Assembly (NCBI RefSeq): GCF_000497755.1
Contig: NZ_AYOD01000035.1
Coordinates: 407,125 to 471,124 of the forward strand
From: Aliihoeflea sp. 2WW
GTDB lineage: Bacteria > Pseudomonadota > Alphaproteobacteria > Rhizobiales > Rhizobiaceae
Direction: 5' to 3'
Length of the DNA: 64,000 nt
The notes beneath the pieces are model-generated. The model was not told where the DNA came from, did not search any database, and saw nothing but the letters and a program-made list of their open reading frames with translations. Made by a program: the position numbers and the translations under genes. How positions within the stretch are numbered: the first letter of the stretch is position 1; each line of letters begins with the position of its first letter. Positions 38,062-46,044 of the stretch are shown here, piece by piece.

Positions 38062-39267
38062 TCAGGCCTCGACGGGCCAACGCCAGAAATCCTGGCCCTC
38101 TTCGTTCAGGTGCCGGTTCAGCACCATCTTGTGAACCTCGTCGGCGCCGTCGACGAGGCGGGCCTGACGGGCGTAGCGGTAGATCCACTCGATCGCCGTG
38201 TCCTTGGAATAGCCGCGGGCGCCGTTAATCTGCAACGCCGTGTCGGCGGCCTGATGGAGGACGTTCGCCACCTGGATCTTGGCCATCGAGACTTCCTTGC
38301 GGGCGAACGAACCCTGGTCGAGCGCCCAGGCGGCCTTCATCACCAGAAGCCGGGCGATCTCGATCTTCATGGCAAGATCGCCGAGCATCAACTGCACGCT
38401 CTCGCGGTCGGCGAGGCGCTGGCCGAAACCTTCGCGGCGGGCCGCATATTCGGTGGCGATCTCGACGCAGCGCTTGGACAGGCCCAGCCAGCGCATGCAG
38501 TGCGTCAGCCGTGCCGGCCCGAGCCGGATCTGCGTGACCTTGAGGCCGTCACCCTCGTTCAGCATCACGTCGCGGGCCGGGATCTCGAGACCGTCGAAGG
38601 TGAGTTCGCAATGGCCGCCATGCTCCTCCGGGCCCATGATCTCGATGCGGCGGTCGATCTTCCAGCCCGGCTGGTCGCGGTCGAAAAGGAAGGCGGTGAG
38701 GCCCTTGCGCGGGTCGTCCGAGGTGCGGGCGAGAAGGATGAAATGCTGCGCCTCCTCTGCGCCGGTGATGAACCATTTTTTGCCCGTGACGACATATTTG
38801 TCGCCGTGCTTCTCGGCCTTGGTCAGCATCATCGACGGATCGGAGCCGGAACCGGGCGAAGGTTCGGTCATGGCGAAGGCCGAGCGCACCTTGCCCTCGA
38901 CGATGGGCTGCAGCCAGCGCTCCTTCTGATAGGGCGTGCCGACGGCTTCGAGCACCATCATGTTGCCGTCATCGGGCGCGGCGGAATTGAAGACGGCAGG
39001 GCCGAAGAGCGAGCGGTTCATCGCCTCGTAGCAGACCGCCATGCCCATGCGGCCGAGTTCCTGCCCGCCCGTCTCCTTCTTCAACTGGAGGCACCAGAGG
39101 CCCTCGGCCTTCGCCTTCTCGCGCACGGCGTCGAGCACGTCGATGCGGATGTTTTCATGCGCATCGTAATTCGCGCGGTCGGCTTCGAGCGGCAGGACAT
39201 GCGCGTCGACGAAGGCGGCGATGCGACGGCGGTAATCCTCGACGCGGGGCGGGATGGTGAAGTCCAT
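38062..39267 (-). CDS. Acyl-CoA dehydrogenase
   Basis: FAD enzyme introducing the trans-2 double bond in acyl-CoA oxidation. 400 residues from ATG 39267 (MDFTIPPRVEDYRRRIAAFV). Flavin/substrate segments FAMTEPSPGSGSDPS (about residue 133) and KWFITGAEEAQHFILLARTS; ESVQLMLGDLAMKIEIARLL; C-terminal QINGARGYSKDTAIEWIYRY with the flavin-contacting Gly-Ala-Arg-Gly. Closest in layout to the ACAD10/11-like branch. It diverges from a TetR regulator with a perfect palindrome between them. Confidence 0.94.
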   Translation of the reverse strand: MDFTIPPRVEDYRRRIAAFVDAHVLPLEADRANYDAHENIRIDVLDAVREKAKAEGLWCLQLKKETGGQELGRMGMAVCYEAMNRSLFGPAVFNSAAPDDGNMMVLEAVGTPYQKERWLQPIVEGKVRSAFAMTEPSPGSGSDPSMMLTKAEKHGDKYVVTGKKWFITGAEEAQHFILLARTSDDPRKGLTAFLFDRDQPGWKIDRRIEIMGPEEHGGHCELTFDGLEIPARDVMLNEGDGLKVTQIRLGPARLTHCMRWLGLSKRCVEIATEYAARREGFGQRLADRESVQLMLGDLAMKIEIARLLVMKAAWALDQGSFARKEVSMAKIQVANVLHQAADTALQINGARGYSKDTAIEWIYRYARQARLVDGADEVHKMVLNRHLNEEGQDFWRWPVEA

Positions 39268-39320
39268 GGGCTGGGTCCTTGGAGCGAGACAGCGGGAGCG
39301 ATCTTCCGGTGTCGATGAAA

Positions 39321-39342
39321 AAATCGAGCGAGCGCTCGATTT
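39321..39342. promoter_or_regulatory. TetR-type operator (perfect 10-2-10 palindrome)
   Basis: AAATCGAGCG (39321-39330), AG, CGCTCGATTT (39333-39342). It lies 54 bp before the acyl-CoA dehydrogenase and 98 bp before the TetR start. GAGCG-N2-CGCTC cores are frequent for TetR repressors of fatty-acid genes. Confidence 0.75.
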
Positions 39343-39439
39343 ATTATCGCATTCGTGCGAGATTGGCAATCGAGGCCCGTCCGCGTTAAGGCGAAGGCTG
39401 CTGCGTGTCGTTTTCGCAGATCGTTGAAAGGTCCGTTCA

Positions 39440-40129
39440 TTGCCGCCGGAGAAACGACTGGCCCCTTATGGCGACTACTCGCTCGACGCCGCTGCCGGCC
39501 GTATCCTGGCGCGGCATCGCGATCGTATCCGCACGCGAAAGCCGCATGTCGCCGTGGCGAAGCTCGCCCGGATCATCGAGGCGACGCTGAAGCTTTCGAA
39601 CCGGCAGGGCTTCCAGGCGATGTCGCTGCGCGACCTTGCCGAGGCCGCGGGATTGTCGATGGGTGGGCTCTACTCCTATTTCGACGGCAAGGAGACGCTG
39701 CTGGTCATGATCCTCGGCGAGGTGTCGTCGGCTGCCGAGGGCCTTCTGGCCGCGGCGCCCGACGAGGTCCGGGACGACCCGGCGGCGCATCTCGCCTGGC
39801 TGATCGAGATGCATGTGCTTTTGAGCGAGGCGATGCAGCCCTTTTTCGTCTTCGCCTATATGGAGGCGAAGTCGTTTCCCGCGCCGGCACGCAAGCGCGC
39901 CATTGCCAGCGAGGCGGCGACGGAGGCGATCTTCGCCAAGGTGCTTGCGGAGGGCGCGGCACGCGGCGTGTTCAAGATCGACGATCCCGATTTCGCGGCG
40001 GCGCTGATCAAGCCGCTCATCCAGGACTGGTATGTGAAGCGACCGAAATACGCCAAGCGCGGCGTGAGCGCCGAGGTCTATGCGCGGGGCGTATCGGATT
40101 TCGTCCTCAGGGCGCTCGGCGCGCGCTGA
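39440..40129 (+). CDS. TetR-family transcriptional regulator
   Basis: 229 residues, start TTG 39440 with GAAAGG about 10 bp upstream. The N-terminal 30 residues are an extension; the helix-turn-helix is SLRDLAEAAGLSMGGLYSYF near residues 62-81, followed by a helical ligand domain with DWYVKRPKYAKRGVSAEVYA. Divergent from the acyl-CoA dehydrogenase and probably its repressor, released by an acyl-CoA. A terminator follows at 40137. Confidence 0.92.
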   Translation: MPPEKRLAPYGDYSLDAAAGRILARHRDRIRTRKPHVAVAKLARIIEATLKLSNRQGFQAMSLRDLAEAAGLSMGGLYSYFDGKETLLVMILGEVSSAAEGLLAAAPDEVRDDPAAHLAWLIEMHVLLSEAMQPFFVFAYMEAKSFPAPARKRAIASEAATEAIFAKVLAEGAARGVFKIDDPDFAAALIKPLIQDWYVKRPKYAKRGVSAEVYARGVSDFVLRALGAR

Positions 40130-40136
40130 TGTGAAG

Positions 40137-40160
40137 AGGGCGGCCTTTCGGCCGCCCTTT
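40137..40160 (+). terminator. Intrinsic terminator after the TetR gene
   Basis: 9-bp perfect stem AGGGCGGCC/GGCCGCCCT with TTTC loop, followed by a short T-run; it ends just before the stop codon of the convergent alkene reductase. Confidence 0.75.
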
Positions 40161-40168
40161 GATATCGG

Positions 40169-41284
40169 TCAGTTCAGCGACGGATAGTCGACATAGCCCT
40201 TCGCGCCGCCGCCATAGAAGGTCTTGCGGTCGGGCTCGTTCAACGGCGCGTCCTGCTCGAAGCGCTCGACGAGATCGGGATTGGCGATGAAGAGGCGGCC
40301 GAATGCGACGAGGTCGACGCGGCCGTCCGCCACGGCCTTTTCGGCCAGTTCGCGGTCGTAGCCATTGTTGCCCATCCAGGCGCCGGTGCCGCCCGCATCG
40401 CGGTAGGCGGCCTTGAACTGCGCCCAGTCGAAGGGCGTCTCGCCCTGGTTGTGGTCGCGGGCGCCGCCGGTCGCGCCTTCGATGACGTGGACATAGGCGA
40501 GACCGTATTTGCCGAGGCCCCTGGCGACATGGTCGAAAAGCGGCTGCGGCTGCGGGTCGGCCGCATCGTTGGCGGGCGTGACCGGTGACAGGCGGATGCC
40601 CGTGCGCCCGCCGCCGATCGCCGCCGTGATGGCCTCGACGACCTCGAACAGAAGGCGGGACCGGTTTTCGATGGAGCCGCCATAGGTATCGGTGCGCCTG
40701 TTGGAGCCGGAGCGCAGGAACTGGTCGATCAGATAGCCATTGGCGGCGTGGATCTCGACGCCGTCGAAGCCGGCCTCCTCGACGGCGGCCTTCGCCGCTT
40801 TCGCATAGACGGCGACGATGCCGGGCAGCTCCTCGGTCTCCAGCGCGCGCGGCTCGGACGTCTCGGCAAAGCCGCCGGAGCCGTCTTCGTCGACGAGGTA
40901 GGTCTTGGCGTTGGCGCGAATCGCCGAGGGCGCGACGGGCTTTGCGCCTTCCGGCTGAAGCGTCTCGTGGCTGATGCGGCCGACATGCCAGAGCTGCACG
41001 ACGATCCTGCCGCCCTCAGCGTGGACCGCATCGGTCACCTTCTTCCACGCGGCGAGCTGGTCGGCGCCATAAAGGCCCGGAACGTCGGCATAGCCCTGGC
41101 CCTGCTGCGTGATCGCGGTGGCCTCGGTGATCAGGAGGCCGGCCGAGGCGCGCTGGCGGTAATAGTCGACCGCCATCTGCGTCGGCACGGCATTGGGCGA
41201 GCGGTTGCGCGTCAGCGGCGCCATGGCGATGCGGTTGGCGACGTCGATGTCACCGACGCGCACGGGTTCGAAGAGCTTGGACAT
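40169..41284 (-). CDS. Old-yellow-enzyme family alkene reductase (NemA-like)
   Basis: FMN-dependent NAD(P)H reductase of activated C=C bonds, nitroesters or N-ethylmaleimide; 371 residues. Features: RIAMAPLTRNRSPNAVPTQM, LITEATAITQQGQGYADVPG, the active-site His region EIHAANGYLIDQFLRSGSNR with TDTYGGSIENRSR, and the C-terminal phosphate site VAFGRLFIANPDLVERF. Second gene of an arsR-reductase operon (27 bp gap), as in electrophile-response systems. Confidence 0.95.
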   Translation of the reverse strand: MSKLFEPVRVGDIDVANRIAMAPLTRNRSPNAVPTQMAVDYYRQRASAGLLITEATAITQQGQGYADVPGLYGADQLAAWKKVTDAVHAEGGRIVVQLWHVGRISHETLQPEGAKPVAPSAIRANAKTYLVDEDGSGGFAETSEPRALETEELPGIVAVYAKAAKAAVEEAGFDGVEIHAANGYLIDQFLRSGSNRRTDTYGGSIENRSRLLFEVVEAITAAIGGGRTGIRLSPVTPANDAADPQPQPLFDHVARGLGKYGLAYVHVIEGATGGARDHNQGETPFDWAQFKAAYRDAGGTGAWMGNNGYDRELAEKAVADGRVDLVAFGRLFIANPDLVERFEQDAPLNEPDRKTFYGGGAKGYVDYPSLN

Positions 41285-41311
41285 GGGGTTCTTCTTTCTT
41301 CTTGGGGGGAA

Positions 41312-41605
41312 TCAGAGGGTTTGAAGGGAGGCGCGGAAGGCGGCGATCGCGTCTTCGTCGCGCTTGTAGAAAATCCACTGGCCGACGCGGCGCTGGGTCA
41401 CGAGCCCGGCTTCCGAAAGGGCGGCAAGGTGGGCCGACACCGAGGATTGCGACAGGCCGCAACGTGCGAACTGACCCGCGCAGACGCCCATTTCGAGCGG
41501 ATGCTCCTGACCGGCGAAGTGCCGTTCCGGCTCCTTCAGCCAGGCCAGCATGTCGCGCCGGACGGGATGGGAGAGTGCTTTCAGGATCAGGTCGTCGTCG
41601 GGCAT
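41312..41605 (-). CDS. ArsR-family regulator, probably electrophile/redox sensing
   Basis: 97 residues, winged helix-turn-helix (LKALSHPVRRDMLAWLKEPE; SSVSAHLAALSEAGLVTQRR). Two cysteines flank the recognition helix in GVCAGQFARCGLSQSSVSAH, a plausible thiol switch; the classical ArsR metal motif ELCVCDL is absent. It is co-transcribed with the old-yellow-enzyme reductase, so it probably derepresses it in response to reactive electrophiles. Divergent from the TSUP permease; CGAT-N6-ATCG at 41637-41650 is a weak operator candidate. Confidence 0.9.
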   Translation of the reverse strand: MPDDDLILKALSHPVRRDMLAWLKEPERHFAGQEHPLEMGVCAGQFARCGLSQSSVSAHLAALSEAGLVTQRRVGQWIFYKRDEDAIAAFRASLQTL

Positions 41606-41747
41606 CGGACAATCGCGTTCTTATTTCGGCTTCAGACGATATATGGATCGACTTTTCCCGAATTAAAGGGCTGGTCCAACGGGATTTCATTCACATGAGA
41701 AGAATTTGCGTTGCAGTCGGCGCGCGCGAGGCGTAGCCAACGGCGTG

Positions 41748-42506
41748 ATGAGCACGATGTCCGAGTTCCTGCCCGAAATCCTGATCGCCTTCCTTTGCCT
41801 TGCCGCCGGCGGCGTGCTCAAGGGCGCGACCGGGGCCGGGGCGCCGGTTCTGGCCGTGCCGGCGCTGGCGATGATGTTCGACGTGCGTGTCGCGGTCGTG
41901 ACGATGCTCGTGCCGAACCTCCTGACCAATGTCTGGCAGGCCTGGCAGTTTCGCGGCGACCGCCTGCCGAACCGCTTCATCCTGGCTTTTTCGCTCGCCG
42001 GGGCGATCGGCGTCGTCGGCGGAACGGTGATGCTGGCGGCGTTCTCGCCGCGCGTGCTGCTGCTGATCGTGGCGGTGGCGGTGCTGCTCTACATTGCGGC
42101 GCGGCTGGCGCGGCCCGATCTCTTGCTGAGCCGCGAACTGGCGACCCGGCTTGCGGTGCCGGCCGGCGCGGTTGCCGGGGTGCTGCAGGGTTCGGGCGGC
42201 CTGTCGGCGCCGGTGTCGCTGACCTTTCTCAACGCGATGGGCCTGACGCGCACGCATTTCATCTCCACCGTGTCGATCTTCTTCGCCGTCATGACGCTGG
42301 CGCAGGTGCCGATGATGGGCGCGCTGGGGCTCCTGACCTGGCAGGGGCTGGCGCTGTCCTTCCTGGCGATGCTGCCAATCCTCGCCTTCATGCCGGTCGG
42401 CGCGGCGCTGGCGCGGCGCTTTTCGAAGGAGGCCTTCGACCGCGCGATCCTCGCGCTCCTGAGCGTTCTCGCGATCAAGCTCATCTACGATTTCGCGATC
42501 GGGTGA
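41748..42506 (+). CDS. TSUP-family permease (TauE/SafE, sulfite/organosulfonate exporter-like)
   Basis: 252 residues from ATG 41748 (MSTMSEFLPEILIAFLCLAA), about eight helices in two repeats; AGGVLKGATGAGAPVLAVPA and VAGVLQGSGGLSAPVSLTFL are the duplicated family loops. Likely exports sulfite or a sulfonate, or imports a carboxylate in some members. Divergent from arsR; followed by an EcfG-type promoter inside the short gap to the next gene, so the next pair is separately controlled. Confidence 0.88.
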   Translation: MSTMSEFLPEILIAFLCLAAGGVLKGATGAGAPVLAVPALAMMFDVRVAVVTMLVPNLLTNVWQAWQFRGDRLPNRFILAFSLAGAIGVVGGTVMLAAFSPRVLLLIVAVAVLLYIAARLARPDLLLSRELATRLAVPAGAVAGVLQGSGGLSAPVSLTFLNAMGLTRTHFISTVSIFFAVMTLAQVPMMGALGLLTWQGLALSFLAMLPILAFMPVGAALARRFSKEAFDRAILALLSVLAIKLIYDFAIG

Positions 42507-42515
42507 CGCGTTCTG

Positions 42516-42540
42516 GGAACGGTTGTCGCGTCCGGCGGTT
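42516..42540 (+). promoter_or_regulatory. EcfG-type promoter candidate before the Pro-rich/glycosylase operon
   Basis: GGAAC (42516-42520), 17 bp, GTT (42538-42540), i.e. GGAAC-N16-gGTT. It ends 22 bp before the start codon of the Pro-rich protein. Confidence 0.55.
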
Positions 42541-42561
42541 GGAACGGCAAGGAGGCAACCG

Positions 42562-42732
42562 ATGTCCCAGATGCCGAACCAGCCCGATCCGCGCCAGCCG
42601 AACGAACCCGGTCCCGACCTGCCGCCCGATCCGTCGCCGCCGCCCATCGAAGAGCCGCAGCCGGAGCATCTGCCGGACGAGACGCCCAATCCCAATCCGG
42701 ACGAGCAGAACGACCCGCCGCTTCATGTCTGA
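42562..42732 (+). CDS. Small proline-rich acidic protein (56 residues)
   Basis: Start ATG 42562 with AAGGAGG 6 bp upstream. The product is almost entirely Pro, Glu, Asp, Asn and Gln (MSQMPNQPDPRQPNEPGPDL through PPLHV), hence disordered. It overlaps the glycosylase start by 8 bp in another frame, which suggests translational coupling, and it lies directly behind an EcfG-type promoter. No function known; it could be a leader that couples translation of the DNA-repair gene. Confidence 0.65.
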   Translation: MSQMPNQPDPRQPNEPGPDLPPDPSPPPIEEPQPEHLPDETPNPNPDEQNDPPLHV

Positions 42733-43276
42733 GGGGCTGGAGGCGGCGTTTTTCGACCGGCATCCCTTCGAGGTCGCGCGCGAATTGATCGGCGCGAGCC
42801 TCATTGCCGACGGCGTGGGCGGGATGATCGTCGAGAGCGAAGCCTATGCCCATGACGACGCGGCGTCGCACAGTTTTCGCGGGCCGACGCCGCGCAATGC
42901 GGCGATGTTCGGCCCGGCAGGCACGGCCTATGTCTATCGCTCCTACGGGCTGCACTGGTGCCTCAACATCGTCTGCATGCCGGGAAGCGCGGTGCTTCTG
43001 CGAGCACTCGAGCCGTCGCATGGGCTCGACAAGATGCGTGAGCGGCGGGGGCTCGAAGCCGACCGGCTTCTTTGTGCCGGTCCCGGACGGCTCGCGCAGG
43101 CGCTTGGCGTCGACATGGGCTGGAACGGGCGGCCGCTGCACGACATGCTGACGCAAGAACGCCGGCCCGCACTGATTGCGGGCCGGCGGATCGGGATTTC
43201 GAAGGCGGTCGATCTCGAATGGCGGTTCGGCGCGGCCGGCTCGGCCTATCTCAGCCGGGCGTTTCCCAAGGCCTAG
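42725..43276 (+). CDS. DNA-3-methyladenine glycosylase (MPG/Aag family)
   Basis: Base-excision repair enzyme removing alkylated purines; 183 residues, slightly shorter than usual. Family signatures: ARELIGASLI, VESEAYAHDDAASHSFRGPT (catalytic Glu), the DNA-intercalating region GPAGTAYVYRSYGLHWCLNI, and LCAGPGRLAQALGVDMGWNG. The start overlaps the Pro-rich gene by 8 bp; the stop overlaps the convergent DUF2188 stop by 4 bp. The shared upstream EcfG-type promoter would put alkylation repair under general stress control. Confidence 0.93.
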   Translation: MSEGLEAAFFDRHPFEVARELIGASLIADGVGGMIVESEAYAHDDAASHSFRGPTPRNAAMFGPAGTAYVYRSYGLHWCLNIVCMPGSAVLLRALEPSHGLDKMRERRGLEADRLLCAGPGRLAQALGVDMGWNGRPLHDMLTQERRPALIAGRRIGISKAVDLEWRFGAAGSAYLSRAFPKA

Positions 43277-43518
43277 TCGCCGTCCTTGACGTCCACTTCG
43301 GGGCGGTCGCCGCCGCTCGACTGCTCTTCGTGCCAGACGCCGTCGCGGTCCTGATATTCGATGGCCTCGTCGTCGCCGCCGAGCTGCTGCTCGGCCGCAG
43401 CGCTCTCTGCTGCGGCTTTCGCGGCGTCATGGGTCGGGTAAGGCTCGGAGAAGACGTCGCCGAGCTTGTAGGCCCAGCCGCCATCATGCTCGACCACTTC
43501 GTAGACGAGCCTGGTCAC
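43273..43518 (-). CDS. DUF2188 protein
   Basis: 81 residues from GTG 43518, coupled to the upstream small gene by a 4-bp GTGA overlap. The pattern VVEHDGGWAYKLGDVFSEPY then PTHDAAKAAAESAAAEQQ is that of DUF2188, a small alpha/beta domain of unknown function common in stress-induced rhizobial genes. The acidic tail (VDVKDGD) is not conserved in style. Probably expressed from the EcfG-type promoter at 43725-43750. Confidence 0.8.
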   Translation of the reverse strand: MTRLVYEVVEHDGGWAYKLGDVFSEPYPTHDAAKAAAESAAAEQQLGGDDEAIEYQDRDGVWHEEQSSGGDRPEVDVKDGD

Positions 43519-43670
43519 GACCGGTTTCCACCCGCCCGAACGCGCCGGGTTCCGCGGTCTGGGCCGCGCGTGTCGGACAGGAGCGCACGCGGACCGGTCT
43601 CGCCTTCAAGCGGCACGTACATGCGGTAGAGCGTGTAGGCGCCAAGCGCCATGAGCATCAAACGGATCAT
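43515..43670 (-). CDS. Small hypothetical protein (51 residues) upstream of DUF2188
   Basis: Start ATG 43670 with GAAGGAGAG about 9 bp upstream. The product starts MIRLMLMALGAYTLYRMYVP (short hydrophobic segment) and ends in an Arg-rich tail. The stop overlaps the DUF2188 start (GTGA), good evidence that it is translated. Not recognised as a family; small stress-induced membrane-associated peptide is the best description. Confidence 0.6.
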   Translation of the reverse strand: MIRLMLMALGAYTLYRMYVPLEGETGPRALLSDTRGPDRGTRRVRAGGNRS

Positions 43671-43724
43671 CTGGACAGTCTCTCCTTCGGGGGCAGGCTG
43701 CGCGTCGCGCGCGATCTGCCTGAC

Positions 43725-43750
43725 AACCGCCAGACCCGGCCAGTTGTTCC
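43725..43750 (-). promoter_or_regulatory. EcfG-type promoter candidate before the 51-residue/DUF2188 pair
   Basis: Minus strand GGAAC (43750-43746), 18 bp, GTT (43727-43725). This equals GGAAC-N17-gGTT, within the known spacing. It lies 55 bp upstream of the ATG at 43670. Confidence 0.5.
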
Positions 43751-43764
43751 GCTGCCGACGCCGA

Positions 43765-44154
43765 TCAGGGGTCGGTATAGGAGCGAACCGTCAGCTCCAG
43801 CCCGGCCGGCTCGCGGGCGAAGAGCAACGCGCCCTGTCGCATCGAGCCGGCGGGGACGTAATCGAAGGTGATCTCGCTCGTCTCGCCCGCTCCGTCCTCG
43901 CCGCGCAACACGACGTCGGCGGCGGTCTTGTCGCCCGTATTGCGCAAGCTGATGCGTGCATGCCAGCCGTTCGAACCGGCAAGCACCTCGTCGACCGCGA
44001 CCTCGAAGACCGGCGGGCCGTCCGCTTCCGTGAGTGCCGTCACGCAGAGATAACCGATCAGCGCCAGGACGCCGAGCGCCGAGGCCGCGCCGATGATCCA
44101 CTCCGCCGGATGCGGCGGACGGTTGACGGGATGGGACTCTGGTTCGTCGTTCAT
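43765..44154 (-). CDS. TIGR02588-family membrane-anchored protein
   Basis: 129 residues with one helix (about 18-42, EWIIGAASALGVLALIGYLC) and an exported domain (HARISLRNTGDKTAADVVLR) resembling an Ig-like or beta-sandwich fold. It pairs with the integral membrane gene upstream (7-bp gap), as TIGR02587/TIGR02588 neighbours usually do. Function unknown. Confidence 0.8.
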   Translation of the reverse strand: MNDEPESHPVNRPPHPAEWIIGAASALGVLALIGYLCVTALTEADGPPVFEVAVDEVLAGSNGWHARISLRNTGDKTAADVVLRGEDGAGETSEITFDYVPAGSMRQGALLFAREPAGLELTVRSYTDP

Positions 44155-44161
44155 GCGTAAC

Positions 44162-44995
44162 TCACAGGATCAGGCGGGCGGCCGCCGCGCCGATGGCGCT
44201 CGGGAAGGCGAGTACGACCACGGCCATGACGATCATTTCGAGGCCGAGACCGTCGGTGCGGCCGAAGACCCAGAGCAGGAACAGCGAAATCAAAGCGGCG
44301 ATCGCGTAGCCCGGAAGGGTGAACCGCAACAGCGCGCTCCACCAGGGCGTCTCCTCGGAGAGTTCGCTGCCGCCCTTGAACTCGACGGCGAAGACGAAGC
44401 CGTGCATGGCGGCGATCGAGATGGCGATCAGCGCGATCGCGTGCCATTCGCTCATCTGGTAGGAAATCAGGATCATCTCCTCGGTCGGCGCAAGGTTGAA
44501 ACCGAGGAAGAGTGCGCCCACCGCCATCAGGAAGAGTTCGCCGCCATAGGTCTCCTCGCGCTCGTCGAGCGCGTCGTCATCCGCGTCGCCGAGCTGGCTG
44601 CGGGCCAGAAGCGCGCCGATCGCCGCCGGCACCGACTGGATGGCGATCTTGCCCGCGATCTCGTCGGCCGACATGCCGGGCGCAAGGACGCCGAGCATCG
44701 TCAGGACGACGGCGCTGGTAAAGGCTGCGATGCCGAGCGCGAAAAACGCGTCCATCGAGCTATCGGCGAGGTTGCGCCGATCCTCGATGCCGATGACATG
44801 GGACAATCCGACCAGCAGCGGCACCGCGACGGCGACGAGCACGGCCAGCCGCCACGCGTCCATCGTGTAGGCGAGCTGCCACATTTCCATCGTCATCAGC
44901 ATGGGCAGCGAAAAGACGAGGGCGCCGCCTATCGCGCGACCCGCATCGCGCAGAAAACCGGGTGTTTCAGGATGGACGCGCCTGGAAGTGGTCAT
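44162..44995 (-). CDS. TIGR02587-family integral membrane protein
   Basis: 277 residues from ATG 44995 (MTTSRRVHPETPGFLRDAGR), about seven or eight helices: LVFSLPMLMTMEMWQLAYTM, LGIAAFTSAVVLTMLGVLAP, GFNLAPTEEMILISYQMSEW with conserved acidic residues inside helices. This is the TIGR02587 (DUF2391-like) family, of unknown function. It is the first gene of a two-gene operon. A weak EcfG-type motif (45150-45174) is about 155 bp upstream. Confidence 0.82.
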   Translation of the reverse strand: MTTSRRVHPETPGFLRDAGRAIGGALVFSLPMLMTMEMWQLAYTMDAWRLAVLVAVAVPLLVGLSHVIGIEDRRNLADSSMDAFFALGIAAFTSAVVLTMLGVLAPGMSADEIAGKIAIQSVPAAIGALLARSQLGDADDDALDEREETYGGELFLMAVGALFLGFNLAPTEEMILISYQMSEWHAIALIAISIAAMHGFVFAVEFKGGSELSEETPWWSALLRFTLPGYAIAALISLFLLWVFGRTDGLGLEMIVMAVVVLAFPSAIGAAAARLIL

Positions 44996-45149
44996 GCCGA
45001 AAAATCGCCACCCTGCCGCAGGGGCAGGTGCGCTGCGCACGGTGTCGATGCCCGGAAATGGCCTTGGAATCGCCCCATGAGTCTCAAGCTCTGGTCAAAC
45101 CCGCCCGCCAGTTCACACCCCCGTGAAACGTAGCCGTAAACATCCAGTT

Positions 45150-45174
45150 AACCGGGGTCTTCAAGAAATGTTCC
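45150..45174 (-). promoter_or_regulatory. Weak EcfG-type promoter candidate for the TIGR02587/TIGR02588 operon
   Basis: Minus strand GGAAC (45174-45170), 17 bp, GTT (45152-45150). It overlaps the likely 5' end of the divergent rlpA-like gene and would give a 150-nt leader. Confidence 0.3.
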
Positions 45175-45578
45175 ATTCCAGAACTGCGCGTGCCGGGGTT
45201 TTGTCCATGACGGCGCGGGCCGTCTTCATCGCATCGATTTTCGGATTTTCGGGCGTGGCTGCCAAAGCCGACGACAAGATCGAAGTCCTGCAGACGATCA
45301 CCGGATCGGCGTCCTGGTATGGCGGTAAATTCCACGGCCGGACGACGGCCAATGGCGAACGCTACGACATGAACGAACTGACGGCGGCCCACAAGACGCT
45401 GCCGTTCGGCACCAAGGTCCGGGTCATCAACGAGCGCAACGGCAAGGCCGTCGTGGTGCGCATCAACGATCGCGGGCCGTTCGTCGGCAAGCGCGTCATC
45501 GATCTGTCGCGCGGGGCTGCGCAGGCGGTCGGCATGATCAACCAGGGTGTTGCCCGCGTTAAGCTCGAAGTCTTGTAA
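45168..45578 (+). CDS. RlpA-like septal ring/peptidoglycan-binding lipoprotein-type protein (DPBB fold)
   Basis: 136 residues from ATG 45168; a GTG at 45123 and an ATG at 45207 are alternatives, all giving a signal peptide ending near VAAKA/DD. The double-psi beta-barrel is complete: [40 protein letters not shown] and [20 protein letters not shown], with the catalytic-type Asp. No lipobox and no SPOR domain, so it is a short secreted RlpA relative, perhaps a lytic transglycosylase. It ends 3 bp from the convergent hypothetical. Confidence 0.87.
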   Translation: MFHSRTARAGVLSMTARAVFIASIFGFSGVAAKADDKIEVLQTITGSASWYGGKFHGRTTANGERYDMNELTAAHKTLPFGTKVRVINERNGKAVVVRINDRGPFVGKRVIDLSRGAAQAVGMINQGVARVKLEVL

Positions 45579-45581
45579 GAC

Positions 45582-45989
45582 TTACTGCTCGTTCGACGCG
45601 ACCTGAAGCGTCTCGTCTTCCTGCGGTGTTTCGAACATGCGCTGCACCGTCGTCATGACGAACCATTCCGCATAGCCGACGGCAGCCAAGTTCTGCTCGC
45701 CGGAGCGCGAGAAGTCGATTTCCTCGCTGGCATCGGGCAGGAAATTCGCGCCGACGACGCGGACGTCGCGCCGCGCATCGGGGATTTCCTGCGCATTGGT
45801 GGAAATGCGGACGACTTCGCGCGGGGGAAGTGGCGCGGCGGCAACTGGGGCACTCGCCTCCACCGCCGGGCGCGGCATCGGGACCGGGCCGAGATCGGGA
45901 AGGACGACGGCGCCGGCGACTGCCGGCAGGGCGATTGCCGAGGCCAGGGCGAGTGCTGCGAGCTTGGCGGTGCGGGTCGTCGGGATCAT
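45582..45989 (-). CDS. Secreted hypothetical protein under an EcfG-type promoter
   Basis: 135 residues. The signal peptide MIPTTRTAKLAALALASAIA through LPAVAGA is clear, then a Pro/Ala linker and a short region with EVVRISTNAQEIPDARRDVR and NLAAVGYAEWFVMTTVQRMF. No family recognised. A perfect GGAAC-N16-CGTT promoter lies 55 bp upstream of the ATG. Likely a periplasmic stress protein; the role cannot be inferred further. Confidence 0.7.
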   Translation of the reverse strand: MIPTTRTAKLAALALASAIALPAVAGAVVLPDLGPVPMPRPAVEASAPVAAAPLPPREVVRISTNAQEIPDARRDVRVVGANFLPDASEEIDFSRSGEQNLAAVGYAEWFVMTTVQRMFETPQEDETLQVASNEQ

Positions 45990-46044
45990 CTGTTCGGCCT
46001 TCTAATCGGGGGCTGCCATGCGGCAGTCGTCTTCTGGCCGGGAA

